From positions 1 through 47,961 of the forward strand of contig SYIT01000068.1 in NCBI GenBank assembly GCA_005798685.1: DNA of 47,961 nucleotides, in the 5' to 3' direction. Position 1 is the first letter of the stretch; every line of letters begins with the position of its first letter. The notes under the pieces were generated by a model. That model saw only the letters and a program-made list of their open reading frames with translations, did not search any database and was not told the DNA's origin. Below, one piece after another: positions 15,490-23,486 of this stretch. Origin of the DNA: Actinomycetota bacterium. GTDB taxonomy: Bacteria; Actinomycetota; Thermoleophilia; Solirubrobacterales; Solirubrobacteraceae. The translations under genes and the position numbers were made by a program.

Positions 15490-16967
15490 TACCCGCTCCC
15501 CCCCGTCGACTCGAAGGCTCCGGCAGAGCCCTCATTACCGGGCGGATTGCCGATCACAACCTTCTCAACTTCATACTTCTCACGGCCGGCTTCACACTCA
15601 CCGGCTGGCTGCCCCGGAGCGGCCGTGTTTGGGTACGGATTGCTGTGCAGGTAGTTGGTGATGTCGGAGCCAGGAGGGCCGCCGTTTGCCGGGGCGCTGG
15701 AGGGGACCCCCTCGTTGTTTGGTGAGATCGGCGCCGACGTTGACGGGCTGGCAGGGTCGAACAGACCGCCAGGAGTCGCCATCACCATCACCCGCTGAGC
15801 CTGGCCGGTGCTGCCGCCCTCACTACCGATCTCGGCAACGTTGCGAAGCAGGATCGCCAGGTAGTTGCAGGTTGTCTGGGCCGGCGTGGCGAACGCCAGC
15901 GTCGGTTTAAGGATCTTCGCCGTTTCGGTTAGGTCGACGACCCCGAGTGTCGTGCTCGGATTGGTCGCAAAACCGGCAACAGCGGTGAAGGTTGTTGCGA
16001 GCTGCGCGTTGAAGGCCGGCGAGCTTTTAAACACCGGCGTGCCGACGGTGACGATGCTTGCAAGGTCAGGGGCCGCCCCGGTGAACGACTTGATCCCCGG
16101 CTGTAGCGCGCGCCAGAGCTTCGCGCTGTTGACGAGGAATGGGCGTAGGCGAGGAAGATTGACGGTCGCGTTTTGGAGCGTCTCGGGGCCTTCTGTGATC
16201 GACTCCTGAATGTACGGCCGCGCCACCGAAGCCAGCGCCTCGAAGGTTGTGTCGAGGTTTACGAACAACTGGGCCTGCGTTTCGGCGACCGGCGCAACGA
16301 CGGTTGAGCTTTGTGAGAGCCCGGTGATGAAGCCGGAGAGATCGGTTCGCTTACTCGAAAGGTTGCGCATCAGCGGAGTGATCTCTTCTGCGAACGGCTT
16401 CAAATCTTGAATCGCCAAGTTGAGATCGACTCCGCGACCGGAGATTGCGTTACCAAACCAAGCCAAGTTGGCCTGCGAGGACCGCCGCGTCGGCTCGTCG
16501 AACATGTCAAAGAACTCATCGATCTCAACCGGCTCGGGCCTTGCCTGTGCTATCTCCAGGGTGCCGCCGTTGGGCAGCCCCTGCTGCGATGGGCCTCGCG
16601 TCAACTGGACGTACTTGAGCCCCAACGCCGAGCGGGGGCGGATCATCACCGTGGTGTCGTCTGGAACCGGTTCGACGACGCTGTTGAGCTTCAACGTCAA
16701 TACCGCGATGACAGCGCCGTCAGGCTGAGTCTGCGGCTCGATCTTCGTGATCACACCAACGCGCGTGCCACCGACGCGAACCTCATTGCCTTTGACCAGC
16801 CCGGCAGCGTTCGGAACCTCAACTTTGATGTCGTAGGAGGGCACAAACGGGAGGCCGTTGTTGGCATTGTAGGCGAGGAAGACGAGCACGACGATGACGA
16901 GCGTCGTCACGGCACCGATTAGCACCGGGTTGGCAGCGATTGAGGTTTTTCTTCTGCCCGAGCTCAT
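15489..16967 (-). CDS. mceC: Mce-family substrate-binding protein, third of six
   Basis: A 492-residue protein. The N-terminal anchor (about 14-33) is followed by an MCE domain with AAGLVKGNEVRVGGTRVGVI and SALGLKYVQLTRG, then a helical region. The C-terminus includes TNYLHSNPYPNTAAPGQP and CEAGREKYEVEK, a combination often seen in actinobacterial Mce proteins, and a Gly/Ser-rich end. The ATG overlaps the upstream stop (ATGA). Role as one subunit of the Mce lipid-transport tube is by family; the cargo is not known. Confidence 0.88.
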   Translation of the reverse strand: MSSGRRKTSIAANPVLIGAVTTLVIVVLVFLAYNANNGLPFVPSYDIKVEVPNAAGLVKGNEVRVGGTRVGVITKIEPQTQPDGAVIAVLTLKLNSVVEPVPDDTTVMIRPRSALGLKYVQLTRGPSQQGLPNGGTLEIAQARPEPVEIDEFFDMFDEPTRRSSQANLAWFGNAISGRGVDLNLAIQDLKPFAEEITPLMRNLSSKRTDLSGFITGLSQSSTVVAPVAETQAQLFVNLDTTFEALASVARPYIQESITEGPETLQNATVNLPRLRPFLVNSAKLWRALQPGIKSFTGAAPDLASIVTVGTPVFKSSPAFNAQLATTFTAVAGFATNPSTTLGVVDLTETAKILKPTLAFATPAQTTCNYLAILLRNVAEIGSEGGSTGQAQRVMVMATPGGLFDPASPSTSAPISPNNEGVPSSAPANGGPPGSDITNYLHSNPYPNTAAPGQPAGECEAGREKYEVEKVVIGNPPGNEGSAGAFESTGGSG

Positions 16968-18400
16968 TTTCCAAGCAGGTAGTCGAGGAGGGCACGGGCG
17001 GACTGCGGATCGGCGGGCTGCTTCGTTGGCTTGCGCGGCTCAGCTGCGCCACTCGAAGGCTTGGTTGGAGATGGGGCGGGAACGGCGGGCTTCGGCGCTA
17101 CCGTGGGCGCCGGGCGCGGAACCTTGCGAGCCGCTGGCTGCTGAGCGGTCGAGGCGCTGCCACTTCCTGAGCCAAGCACGAAGTTGGCGTTGCAGTTGAT
17201 GTCGTTCGTAATCCTGAATGACTGGCAGCTTGTTGTCGTAAGCCGCGCCCGCAGGTAGTGGCCGTATTCGTCGTAACCGTTGAGCGAGCTAGTCGAGTTG
17301 TAGATCAGCGTCATCAGTTGCTCGATGCCGCCGTTCTTGCTGAGCGAGCTGAGCAGCGAGGCAAGATTGGTCACCGCCGGCTTGGCATTGGCCCCGAGCG
17401 GGCCGAGCTTCTGAACCAGCGGCAGTGAGCTGACCAGCGCCGGCCCACCGACGTCGGTCGTGTCACCGAGGCTCTCCAGCGCCGGTATCCCAGCCTCGTT
17501 GAAGCCCGGCGCGCCAAGCGTGAAGGTGTTGATCGAGTCGGCGGCGCGGTTGAGGTCGGTGAAGACCGGCGTTGCGTTGCGCGAGAAGCTCGCGAGGTCA
17601 TTCATCGTCGGCCGTAGCTGCTCAAGGAAGCCAGGGAACTTCTGCAGGTTTTCGCTGAACGAAGCGCTCTCTTCGGCTGTCGCCTCGGCGGTGTAACCGG
17701 AGGAGTTGATGAAGCCTGCGACGCTCGTGCGCTCACGCGCCAGCGACGTCACCACCTTGCTTCCGTTTTCAGCCAAAGCGCCAAGCTGCTTGTTCTGCCG
17801 GGCGAGAATTCCGAGCACGTCGCCAAACTCCTTCAGCGCCGGGTCGGTCACCTTCAAGGCCGCGTTGAGCTCCTCACCATTTCCCGCCAGCGCGGTCCCA
17901 AACTCGTTCAGAATGATCGTGAAGCGCTGGCGGAATGGCAGGCGCATCACGTTGTTGATCAGATCGATGTCAACCGACGTGGCGGTTCGGTTCGACGACA
18001 GTAGATACTCGCCCTTGCCAGTGCCCGACGCAATCGGCTCCAATAGCGGAGGCTGCGTCATCCCGACCGGCAGCGGCTCCTCTGGGCGGCAGTCAACGTA
18101 GCGCTCGCCAATCAGCGACTGTGGGCGGATCCGGCAGAAGGCGTTCTCGCGAAAGTCGTGGTAATCCGGGTTCTCGATATTCAGTACGACCGCCGCTTTG
18201 TTGTCGTCGGTGAGGTCTAGCGCCTCGATCGAGCCGACACGGACACCGGCAATCTTGACGTCCATCCCGGGGATAACGAAGGCCGCGTTATTGAAGATCG
18301 CGCGAACGCGGTAGGAACCATCGTCGCCCGAACCGGTCGCGACCACGATCAGCGCAAGACCGACGCAGCAGACGGCGAAGATTGCGATCAGCCGCTTCAC
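16964..18400 (-). CDS. mceB: Mce-family substrate-binding protein, second of six
   Basis: The start is the GTG at 18400, 2 bases after the upstream stop, giving VKRLIAIFAVCCVGLALIVV as anchor and a 478-residue product. The same frame is open further upstream, but that would overlap the previous mce gene by 157 bases and place the anchor internally. The MCE domain shows FVIPGMDVKIAGVRVGSIEA and SLIGERYVDCRPEEP. The last 65 or so residues are a Pro/Ala/Lys-rich linker (PRPAPTVAPKPAVPAPSP) that may span the cell wall. Part of the Mce hexamer by context. Confidence 0.87.
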   Translation of the reverse strand: MKRLIAIFAVCCVGLALIVVATGSGDDGSYRVRAIFNNAAFVIPGMDVKIAGVRVGSIEALDLTDDNKAAVVLNIENPDYHDFRENAFCRIRPQSLIGERYVDCRPEEPLPVGMTQPPLLEPIASGTGKGEYLLSSNRTATSVDIDLINNVMRLPFRQRFTIILNEFGTALAGNGEELNAALKVTDPALKEFGDVLGILARQNKQLGALAENGSKVVTSLARERTSVAGFINSSGYTAEATAEESASFSENLQKFPGFLEQLRPTMNDLASFSRNATPVFTDLNRAADSINTFTLGAPGFNEAGIPALESLGDTTDVGGPALVSSLPLVQKLGPLGANAKPAVTNLASLLSSLSKNGGIEQLMTLIYNSTSSLNGYDEYGHYLRARLTTTSCQSFRITNDINCNANFVLGSGSGSASTAQQPAARKVPRPAPTVAPKPAVPAPSPTKPSSGAAEPRKPTKQPADPQSARALLDYLLGK

Positions 18401-18402
18401 GG

Positions 18403-19755
18403 TTACCAGATCCCCGGTGGCGCGATCGCCGGGTTGCAGCCGATCAGGCTGGTTGTCGATGGGTAAAGCGGCGCCTGCCACGGTGCGCTGCCATCCGGCG
18501 GAGCCTGCGTTGCGGCGCCCGGGCAGCGCGGCACGACCGACGGTCCGTTCTGCTCCCAAGCGTCGCGGTTGTCGCCGAGATAATCGAGCGATGAACCGTT
18601 GTAGCCGAAGGCTCCAAAGGCTGGCGAGCCGCGGGCGTAGTGGCCGTTGGCGTCGTAATTGGAGGTGCTTTGGCCAAAGTCGCGCAGCAGCCCGACCAGA
18701 TCCGGCGCGTATGGCCGCGCGTAGGAGAGCGTTGGTAGCGAATCGTTGATCGCCGTGATCGACGCAGGGAACGATTTTTGCGCGCCGGTGCTGAGCGCCG
18801 GGGCGTCCTGCATCAGCGAAGTGAAGTCGTTGTCGGCGCCGGGCTTGCTGACCGTCAAAGCGAGGTTTGTCAGCGTTGGATCGGCCTCGGTCAGCAGCGG
18901 CTCAAGATCGGCCAGAAACGGCGCAAGGTTCTTCGTCGCTGGCTTTGATGCCGCTACAAGCTGGTCTACCGAGTTCAGCGTCGTGCGCAGATTGACAAAT
19001 GTCGTGCTGCCACGGCGCAGCGTCTGCGGCAGGTATTGAAGCGCTTCCGCTAACGACTCGTTTTCATCGCCGATCGCGCCAAGGCTGATGTTGGCGTTGG
19101 TGACGAGGTTGGTCAGCGTCGGCCCCTTCGCCGCCAAGGTGCCAACGACCGATGAGGTGCTCTGAAGCATCTGCTCGAGCGCCGGCTGGTCGCTGTTGAG
19201 CTTCTCAATCAGCCCGACCGTCGCATTGAGCGATGGAGAGAGGTACGGCAACCCCTTGCGTGCCTCGAGGCCGCGGCCGCGGTACCAAGTGCCAAAGCCC
19301 TGGATTACCTTGGCAAGCCCGTCTGTCGTCTCCGGGTCGAGCGTGTTGAAGAGCTGGTCGATGTCAACGATCGTCGTCGTCTGGTCGACTGGAATCGTCT
19401 CGCCTTCGGGCAGCAGCGGAGCGTTCTGGGGGCCGGGCGTCAGTGCGATGTAGCGATTGGCGACGCCGGAGAGCGAGGTTGCGCGCATGATCGCCGTCGT
19501 CCCCTCGTGCAGCGGCGCGTAAGGCTCCTCGACTTCGATCGTAACGTTGGCCTGGTTGTTGGCCGTCAGCTCAATGTTGCTGACCTTGCCAACGCGGCGG
19601 CCACCAACCTGAACGTCGTTGTCGTTGACCAGCTGCCCGGCCGTCTCGAAGGTCATCACGTAGGTCGGATTGGAGCCGCCGCCGAAGAGGACGATCGCTA
19701 CGAGCACGACGGCGACCACCGCTATGAGCAACGTCACTATGCGAGTCGGCTTCAT
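18403..19755 (-). CDS. mceA: Mce-family substrate-binding protein, first of six
   Basis: A 450-residue protein and the first mce gene after the ATPase gene (45-base gap). It has an N-terminal anchor (MKPTRIVTLLIAVVAVVLVA), an MCE domain with AGQLVNDNDVQVGGRRVGKV and TSLSGVANRYIALTPGP, then helices rich in Leu, Thr and Asn. Near the end are two Cys (VVPRCPGAA, SLIGCNPAIAPPG), likely a disulfide in the extracytoplasmic tip. It is expected to nucleate the Mce tube on the YrbE permeases. Letter assigned by order. No strong Shine-Dalgarno is visible. Confidence 0.88.
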   Translation of the reverse strand: MKPTRIVTLLIAVVAVVLVAIVLFGGGSNPTYVMTFETAGQLVNDNDVQVGGRRVGKVSNIELTANNQANVTIEVEEPYAPLHEGTTAIMRATSLSGVANRYIALTPGPQNAPLLPEGETIPVDQTTTIVDIDQLFNTLDPETTDGLAKVIQGFGTWYRGRGLEARKGLPYLSPSLNATVGLIEKLNSDQPALEQMLQSTSSVVGTLAAKGPTLTNLVTNANISLGAIGDENESLAEALQYLPQTLRRGSTTFVNLRTTLNSVDQLVAASKPATKNLAPFLADLEPLLTEADPTLTNLALTVSKPGADNDFTSLMQDAPALSTGAQKSFPASITAINDSLPTLSYARPYAPDLVGLLRDFGQSTSNYDANGHYARGSPAFGAFGYNGSSLDYLGDNRDAWEQNGPSVVPRCPGAATQAPPDGSAPWQAPLYPSTTSLIGCNPAIAPPGIW

Positions 19756-19800
19756 GCCCGTCCGCCTGCCGTCTTCCGTGTCGGCCGGCCGTTCATCGCG

Positions 19801-20685
19801 CTACTCCATCCCCAGAGGACCTTGGGCGGAGCCGGAAAGGAACTGGCGCACAAAGTCGTTGTCGGAGTTGAAAAGCTCCTCTGCCGGGCCGGCCTCAACG
19901 ATCCGCCCGCGCCAAAGCACGGCGATGTACTCGGCAACGCGGCGGGCGCTCATGATGTCGTGCGTAATCACCGTGTAGGCGCCGCCGTTCTCCTCGTGGA
20001 TCTCCTGAATAAGTTCGCAGAGCAGTGCCGTACGAACAGGGTCGAGCCCCGAATCAGGCTCATCGAAAAGCACGATGTCGGGGTCCAATACCAAGGCGCG
20101 AGCGAACCCGGCGCGCTTGCGCATGCCGCCTGAGAGCTCGATTGGCATCTTGTCGCCGGCGTCGCTGAGGCCAACCTCAGCGAGGCGAGCGTTGACGATT
20201 CCCATGATCTCGTCCTCGCTCCTGTCGGTGTGCTGACGCAGCGGGAAGGCGACATTGTCGAGCAGGTTCATCGAACCGAAGAGGGCGCCGTCTTGGAACA
20301 ATACGCCGAACTTCTTGCGCATCTCGAAGAGCTCTTCGTCGCGCAGGTTGGGGATCGACTCGCCATGGACGAGCACATCACCGTCGTCGGGGTAGAGCAG
20401 CCCAACCATGTGCTTGATGCAGACCGACTTTCCCGTTCCTGACGGCCCGAGGATCATCGAGATCTTTCCTTCGGGAAGGCCAAGATTGAGGCCCTTGAGG
20501 ATCTTGTTGCGGCCGAAGGCCTTGTGAACATCGATGAATTCAATCGCATCTGGCACGCCGGTGGGCCGGTTTAGCCCAGTGTGCCAGCGGTACTCCTCTT
20601 CGCGGCCTGGCGCGGCCTCCTGAACGACCCTGACGCGCTCGGCCGGCTCGATTGGCTGGTCATCCTTTTTTTCTTGCTCTGACAT
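19801..20685 (-). CDS. mkl: ABC ATPase of the Mce/MlaF (Mkl) type
   Basis: A 294-residue ATPase with a 45-residue charged N-terminal extension. Walker A is GPSGTGKS (80-87), the signature is LSGGM (184-188), Walker B is IVLFDEP (204-210) and the switch His is H242 in VITHD. The sequence FQDGALFGSMNLLDNVAFPL is typical of MlaF/Mkl proteins that energise Mce lipid transporters. In mycobacteria mkl lies away from the mce operons; here it lies between yrbEB and mceA. GGAGG lies 7 bases before the ATG, and the upstream stop is 3 bases away. It should work in the cytoplasm on the YrbE pair. Confidence 0.94.
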   Translation of the reverse strand: MSEQEKKDDQPIEPAERVRVVQEAAPGREEEYRWHTGLNRPTGVPDAIEFIDVHKAFGRNKILKGLNLGLPEGKISMILGPSGTGKSVCIKHMVGLLYPDDGDVLVHGESIPNLRDEELFEMRKKFGVLFQDGALFGSMNLLDNVAFPLRQHTDRSEDEIMGIVNARLAEVGLSDAGDKMPIELSGGMRKRAGFARALVLDPDIVLFDEPDSGLDPVRTALLCELIQEIHEENGGAYTVITHDIMSARRVAEYIAVLWRGRIVEAGPAEELFNSDNDFVRQFLSGSAQGPLGME

Positions 20686-20688
20686 TGC

Positions 20689-21492
20689 TTAGCCTCCGAT
20701 TGGCGCTCGCGGATTTTGGCCCCAGAAGACCTGCGTACCGAGCATTCCGATCAGATGCACGAGCACGATGTTGAGAACCATTGACTTCGCCGTTGCCGTA
20801 CCGACGCCGACCGGGCCGCCGCTTGCCGTGTAGCCGTAATAACAACCAACGAGAACGATTACGGTCGCCATCGCCATCGCCTTTAGCGCGCTGAATAAGA
20901 GGTCAGGGGGGTTTTGGAACTGCCAGAAAATAAGCGAATAGCCGCCCTGCGACACCTCTCCAATCTGAATCACGACGGCGAGGTAGCTGGCGGCGAAACC
21001 GGCGCCAACGGCCGAGATATAGAGGAACGGCAGCACCATCCAAGCGGCCAGCAGCCGCGTCGCGCAGAGGAAGGTCATCGAGTCGATCCCCATCACTTCG
21101 AGCGCGTCGATCTCCTCGGTGATTCGCATCGAGCCGATCTCAGCGACGATTCCGGTGCCGACCTTGGCCGCCATCATGTAGCCGAAGGCATAAGGAACAA
21201 GCTCGCGCAGGTCGCACCAAGCGGCGAAGACGCCTGCGTAGGCCGGCGAGCCAACCGAGCGGTTGAAGTAGGCGCCCTCAATCCCGCACTGCAGGCCGAT
21301 GATGAAGACGAGGCCCCAGATCACGAGCGCCGAGGAGACGATCAAAATTCCCGACTGGCGCAGCGCCTCGCCGAAGAACTTCATCACCTTGAGGCCGACA
21401 ACCTCAACGACGATCGTGCTGCAGAACTTAGTGATTTCGCCGAACGAGACGAGCAGATCACGAGGGACGGCGAGCCAGCTGTTTGGATTCAT
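20689..21492 (-). CDS. yrbEB: MlaE/YrbE-type ABC permease, second of two
   Basis: A 267-residue integral membrane protein of the MlaE family. It shows the family coupling motif EEIDALEVMGID, an N-terminal amphipathic helix before TM1, and about five transmembrane helices. The segment SGGPVGVGTATAKSMVL near the end is characteristic of the family. YrbE proteins form a permease dimer through which lipids pass between the Mce tube and the membrane. AGGAG lies about 12 bases before the ATG, 15 bases after the end of yrbEA. Two different YrbE proteins probably form a heterodimer. Confidence 0.93.
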   Translation of the reverse strand: MNPNSWLAVPRDLLVSFGEITKFCSTIVVEVVGLKVMKFFGEALRQSGILIVSSALVIWGLVFIIGLQCGIEGAYFNRSVGSPAYAGVFAAWCDLRELVPYAFGYMMAAKVGTGIVAEIGSMRITEEIDALEVMGIDSMTFLCATRLLAAWMVLPFLYISAVGAGFAASYLAVVIQIGEVSQGGYSLIFWQFQNPPDLLFSALKAMAMATVIVLVGCYYGYTASGGPVGVGTATAKSMVLNIVLVHLIGMLGTQVFWGQNPRAPIGG

Positions 21493-21507
21493 CGCTCGCT
21501 CAGCTCC

Positions 21508-22314
21508 TTAGCGGATGACGTTGATTTCGGGGTGGGTCGCGAGCAGCGTCTGCGTGAAGACGTAGTTGAAAGCGAAGATCCCAAGGAACGAGATCACGAC
21601 CGCTTGGTTGACCGCCCGCCCGACGCCGGCGGCGCCACCGGACGCAGTCATCCCCTTGTAGCAACAGACGATCGCGATGATCGCCCCGTAACAGGTGCAT
21701 TTGAGGATCGAGCCCCAGAGGTCGGTGACTGAGGCGTTGGTGAAGAATGTCGCCCAGAAAGGCCCCAGCGGCGCGTCGTAGACGAGCGTCGCGAGAATTC
21801 CACCGAAGATTCCGAACAGCAGCGCGTAAATGTCGAACAGGCCGGTTACCAGCATCAGCGCCAAGAAGCGCGGCACGACGAGGTTCTTGACTGGGTCGAC
21901 GCCGAGCACCTGAAGCGCGTCGAGCTCCTCGCGGATTTTGCGTGCGCCGAGGTCGGCGGTGATCGCTGTACCGGCAACTCCGGCCAGCACAATCGCCGTC
22001 ACCAGAGGCGCAAATTCGCGGATTGAGGCGAGCACGAAGAAGCCGCCGAGGCGGTCCAAAGCGCCGAAAAGAACGAGGAAATTGGCGGCCTGGAGCCCCG
22101 GCGCGCCGTAGCCGAAGGCGACCGTTGAGATCAACAGCGGAAACCAGCAGAGCCGCAGCGCGAAGAGGAACTGGAGGATAAACTCGCCGCCGTAAGGGAA
22201 TGGCGGGCGCACGGCAGAGATGATCGTCTTGCCGGTCAGGATCATCACGTCCCCGATCTGCTCGAAGAAGTCGCGTGCTGGAGCGATTGTCCGATCGGCG
22301 GCGCTGCGTGCCAT
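21508..22314 (-). CDS. yrbEA: MlaE/YrbE-type ABC permease, first of two
   Basis: The ATG at 22314 is chosen because a very strong site, GGGGGAG, lies just before it. An in-frame ATG at 22359 would put that site inside the gene. The 268-residue product has MlaE features: the coupling motif EELDALQVLGVDPVK, about five membrane helices and the late segment SGGAAGVGRAVNQAVV. It forms the lipid permease with yrbEB. It is the first gene of the minus-strand mce operon; a promoter-like pair lies at 22376-22405. The 5' leader would be about 55 bases. Confidence 0.93.
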   Translation of the reverse strand: MARSAADRTIAPARDFFEQIGDVMILTGKTIISAVRPPFPYGGEFILQFLFALRLCWFPLLISTVAFGYGAPGLQAANFLVLFGALDRLGGFFVLASIREFAPLVTAIVLAGVAGTAITADLGARKIREELDALQVLGVDPVKNLVVPRFLALMLVTGLFDIYALLFGIFGGILATLVYDAPLGPFWATFFTNASVTDLWGSILKCTCYGAIIAIVCCYKGMTASGGAAGVGRAVNQAVVISFLGIFAFNYVFTQTLLATHPEINVIR

Positions 22315-22375
22315 CTCTCCCCCTTTCTGGACTTTAAGCTGAACAAGAAAAGCAAGCAAATACGCTACTGACGTG

Positions 22376-22405
22376 ATCTTAGGGCAGCCAGCGGGATAGT
22401 GACAA
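22376..22405 (-). promoter_or_regulatory. Candidate promoter of the mce operon
   Basis: On the minus strand TTGTCA (5 of 6 matches to the -35 consensus) is followed after 18 bases by TAAGAT (4 of 6 matches to -10). The -10 box ends about 60 bases before the yrbEA start. The spacing and position fit a vegetative promoter, but the boxes are imperfect and nothing here has been tested. Confidence 0.4.
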
Positions 22406-22483
22406 CCTCAACCGTCCCTTCCGCCAATCGGGCGCCCGAAAGCTCGCCCTGAAGCAGGCCTCGCTGTGCTAGCGTCGCCACTC

Positions 22484-23080
22484 GTGAGCAGGTCAGCTTT
22501 GCCAAAGATCACGCTCGGCTGCATCGCCGCGGCCGCCCTGCTGGCTGCCAGCGTCGGCGGCTGCGGCGGTTCGGGAGAGATGCAGGACGCGAACGAGGCG
22601 GCCAGCGATTATGAGGTCGCGATCTCACAGGCCTCGTTCCCACGCAGACAGGGCTTAGGCGAGACCTCAAAGCTTAAGATCACGGTTCAAAACGTCGGCG
22701 CGCGCGAGATTCCCAACGTCACGATGACCGTCAACGGACTCAATTACCGCACCACCGAGCCAAGCGTCGCGGACCCTGAGCGCCCCTTTTGGGTCGTGAA
22801 TGTGGGTCCGGTCGGCGGCGTCACCGCATACGTCAACACGTGGGCTCTCGGGCCGCTTGCGGCAGGTGACGAACGCCAGTTCGTCTGGTCGCTGAGCGCG
22901 ACCCAGTCCGGCACGCGGACGCTCGAGTATCGCGCCGGCGCAGGGCTAAACGGCAAGGCGCGGGCGGTGACTACGGACGGTGGCGTGCCATCCGGAACGC
23001 TCACCGTCAACGTAACGCGACGCCCGCAAGATTCCAGCGTAGACCCGGCCACCGGGCAGGTCGTACAGAAGGGTGAGTAG
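22484..23080 (+). CDS. Secreted lipoprotein with one beta-sandwich (CARDB-like) domain
   Basis: The GTG at 22484 gives MSRSALPKITLGC and a 198-residue protein; a GTG at 22466 is also possible. A hydrophobic signal is followed by VGGC, a plausible lipobox with Cys about residue 27. The mature protein begins acidic (QDANEAASDYEVA), then has alternating strands: LKITVQNVGAREIPNVTMTV looks like a CARDB/DUF11-type beta-sandwich. No catalytic motif is seen. The gene is divergent from yrbEA across about 170 bases and may be co-regulated with the mce operon. An extracytoplasmic binding or adaptor role is a guess from fold and location. Confidence 0.68.
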   Translation: MSRSALPKITLGCIAAAALLAASVGGCGGSGEMQDANEAASDYEVAISQASFPRRQGLGETSKLKITVQNVGAREIPNVTMTVNGLNYRTTEPSVADPERPFWVVNVGPVGGVTAYVNTWALGPLAAGDERQFVWSLSATQSGTRTLEYRAGAGLNGKARAVTTDGGVPSGTLTVNVTRRPQDSSVDPATGQVVQKGE

Positions 23081-23092
23081 CCGACCGGCCGG

Positions 23093-23464
23093 TTACTTCA
23101 GCTCATCCGCCGCTTCGGGGTGAGCCTGAAGAACCTCTTCGCCGGATTCTCCGGTGCGGACGCGGTAGGCGTCATCGACCGGCATGATGAAGACCTTGCC
23201 GTCGCCAACCGCGCCGGTGCGGCCGTGTTTGAGGATCGACTCGACGACGGCTTCGACGTCGGCGTCTGAAACGACGCAGTTGATCTGCACCTTCGGCCTC
23301 AAGTAGTTGGTCAGTTCGGCTCCGCGGTAGGTCTCGACGATTCCCTTCTGACGGCCCGAACCCTTCACCTCGAGGACCGTCATCGATGGGAACCCCAGCT
23401 CAAGCAGCTCAAGCCGGATCGGCTCGAATGCCTCGTGACGGATGATTGCTTCGATCTTCTTCAT
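23093..23464 (-). CDS. glnB: PII nitrogen-signalling protein without Tyr51
   Basis: The start is set at 23464 by AAAGGAG upstream of MKKIEAIIRHEAFEPIRLEL. The 123-residue product is slightly longer than the usual 112. It carries PII hallmarks: VKGSGRQKGIVETYRGAEL (T-loop), the B-loop TGAVGDGKVFIMPV, and VRTGESGEEVL. Counting from Met1, the residue at position 51, normally the uridylylated or adenylylated Tyr, is Leu. Tyr46 and a Tyr at 54 remain. The protein should bind ATP/ADP and 2-oxoglutarate and control the adjacent ammonium channel by direct contact, probably without covalent modification. It follows amt by 22 bases and is surely co-transcribed. Confidence 0.93.
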   Translation of the reverse strand: MKKIEAIIRHEAFEPIRLELLELGFPSMTVLEVKGSGRQKGIVETYRGAELTNYLRPKVQINCVVSDADVEAVVESILKHGRTGAVGDGKVFIMPVDDAYRVRTGESGEEVLQAHPEAADELK

Positions 23465-23486
23465 TACGCAAGCTCCTTTTAGCTGC

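Noticed and set aside
16964-18559. Longer version of the second mce gene starting at 18559
   Set aside because: It would overlap the previous mce gene by 157 bases and bury the membrane anchor; the GTG at 18400 fits the operon spacing.
20914-21732. A 272-residue plus-strand open frame opposite the yrbE genes
   Set aside because: Strongly acidic and basic low-information sequence, antisense to two certain MlaE permeases.
23084-23096. Palindrome ACCGGCCGGT between convergent genes as an operator
   Set aside because: It lies between two gene ends, where an operator is unlikely, and such GC palindromes are common in this DNA.
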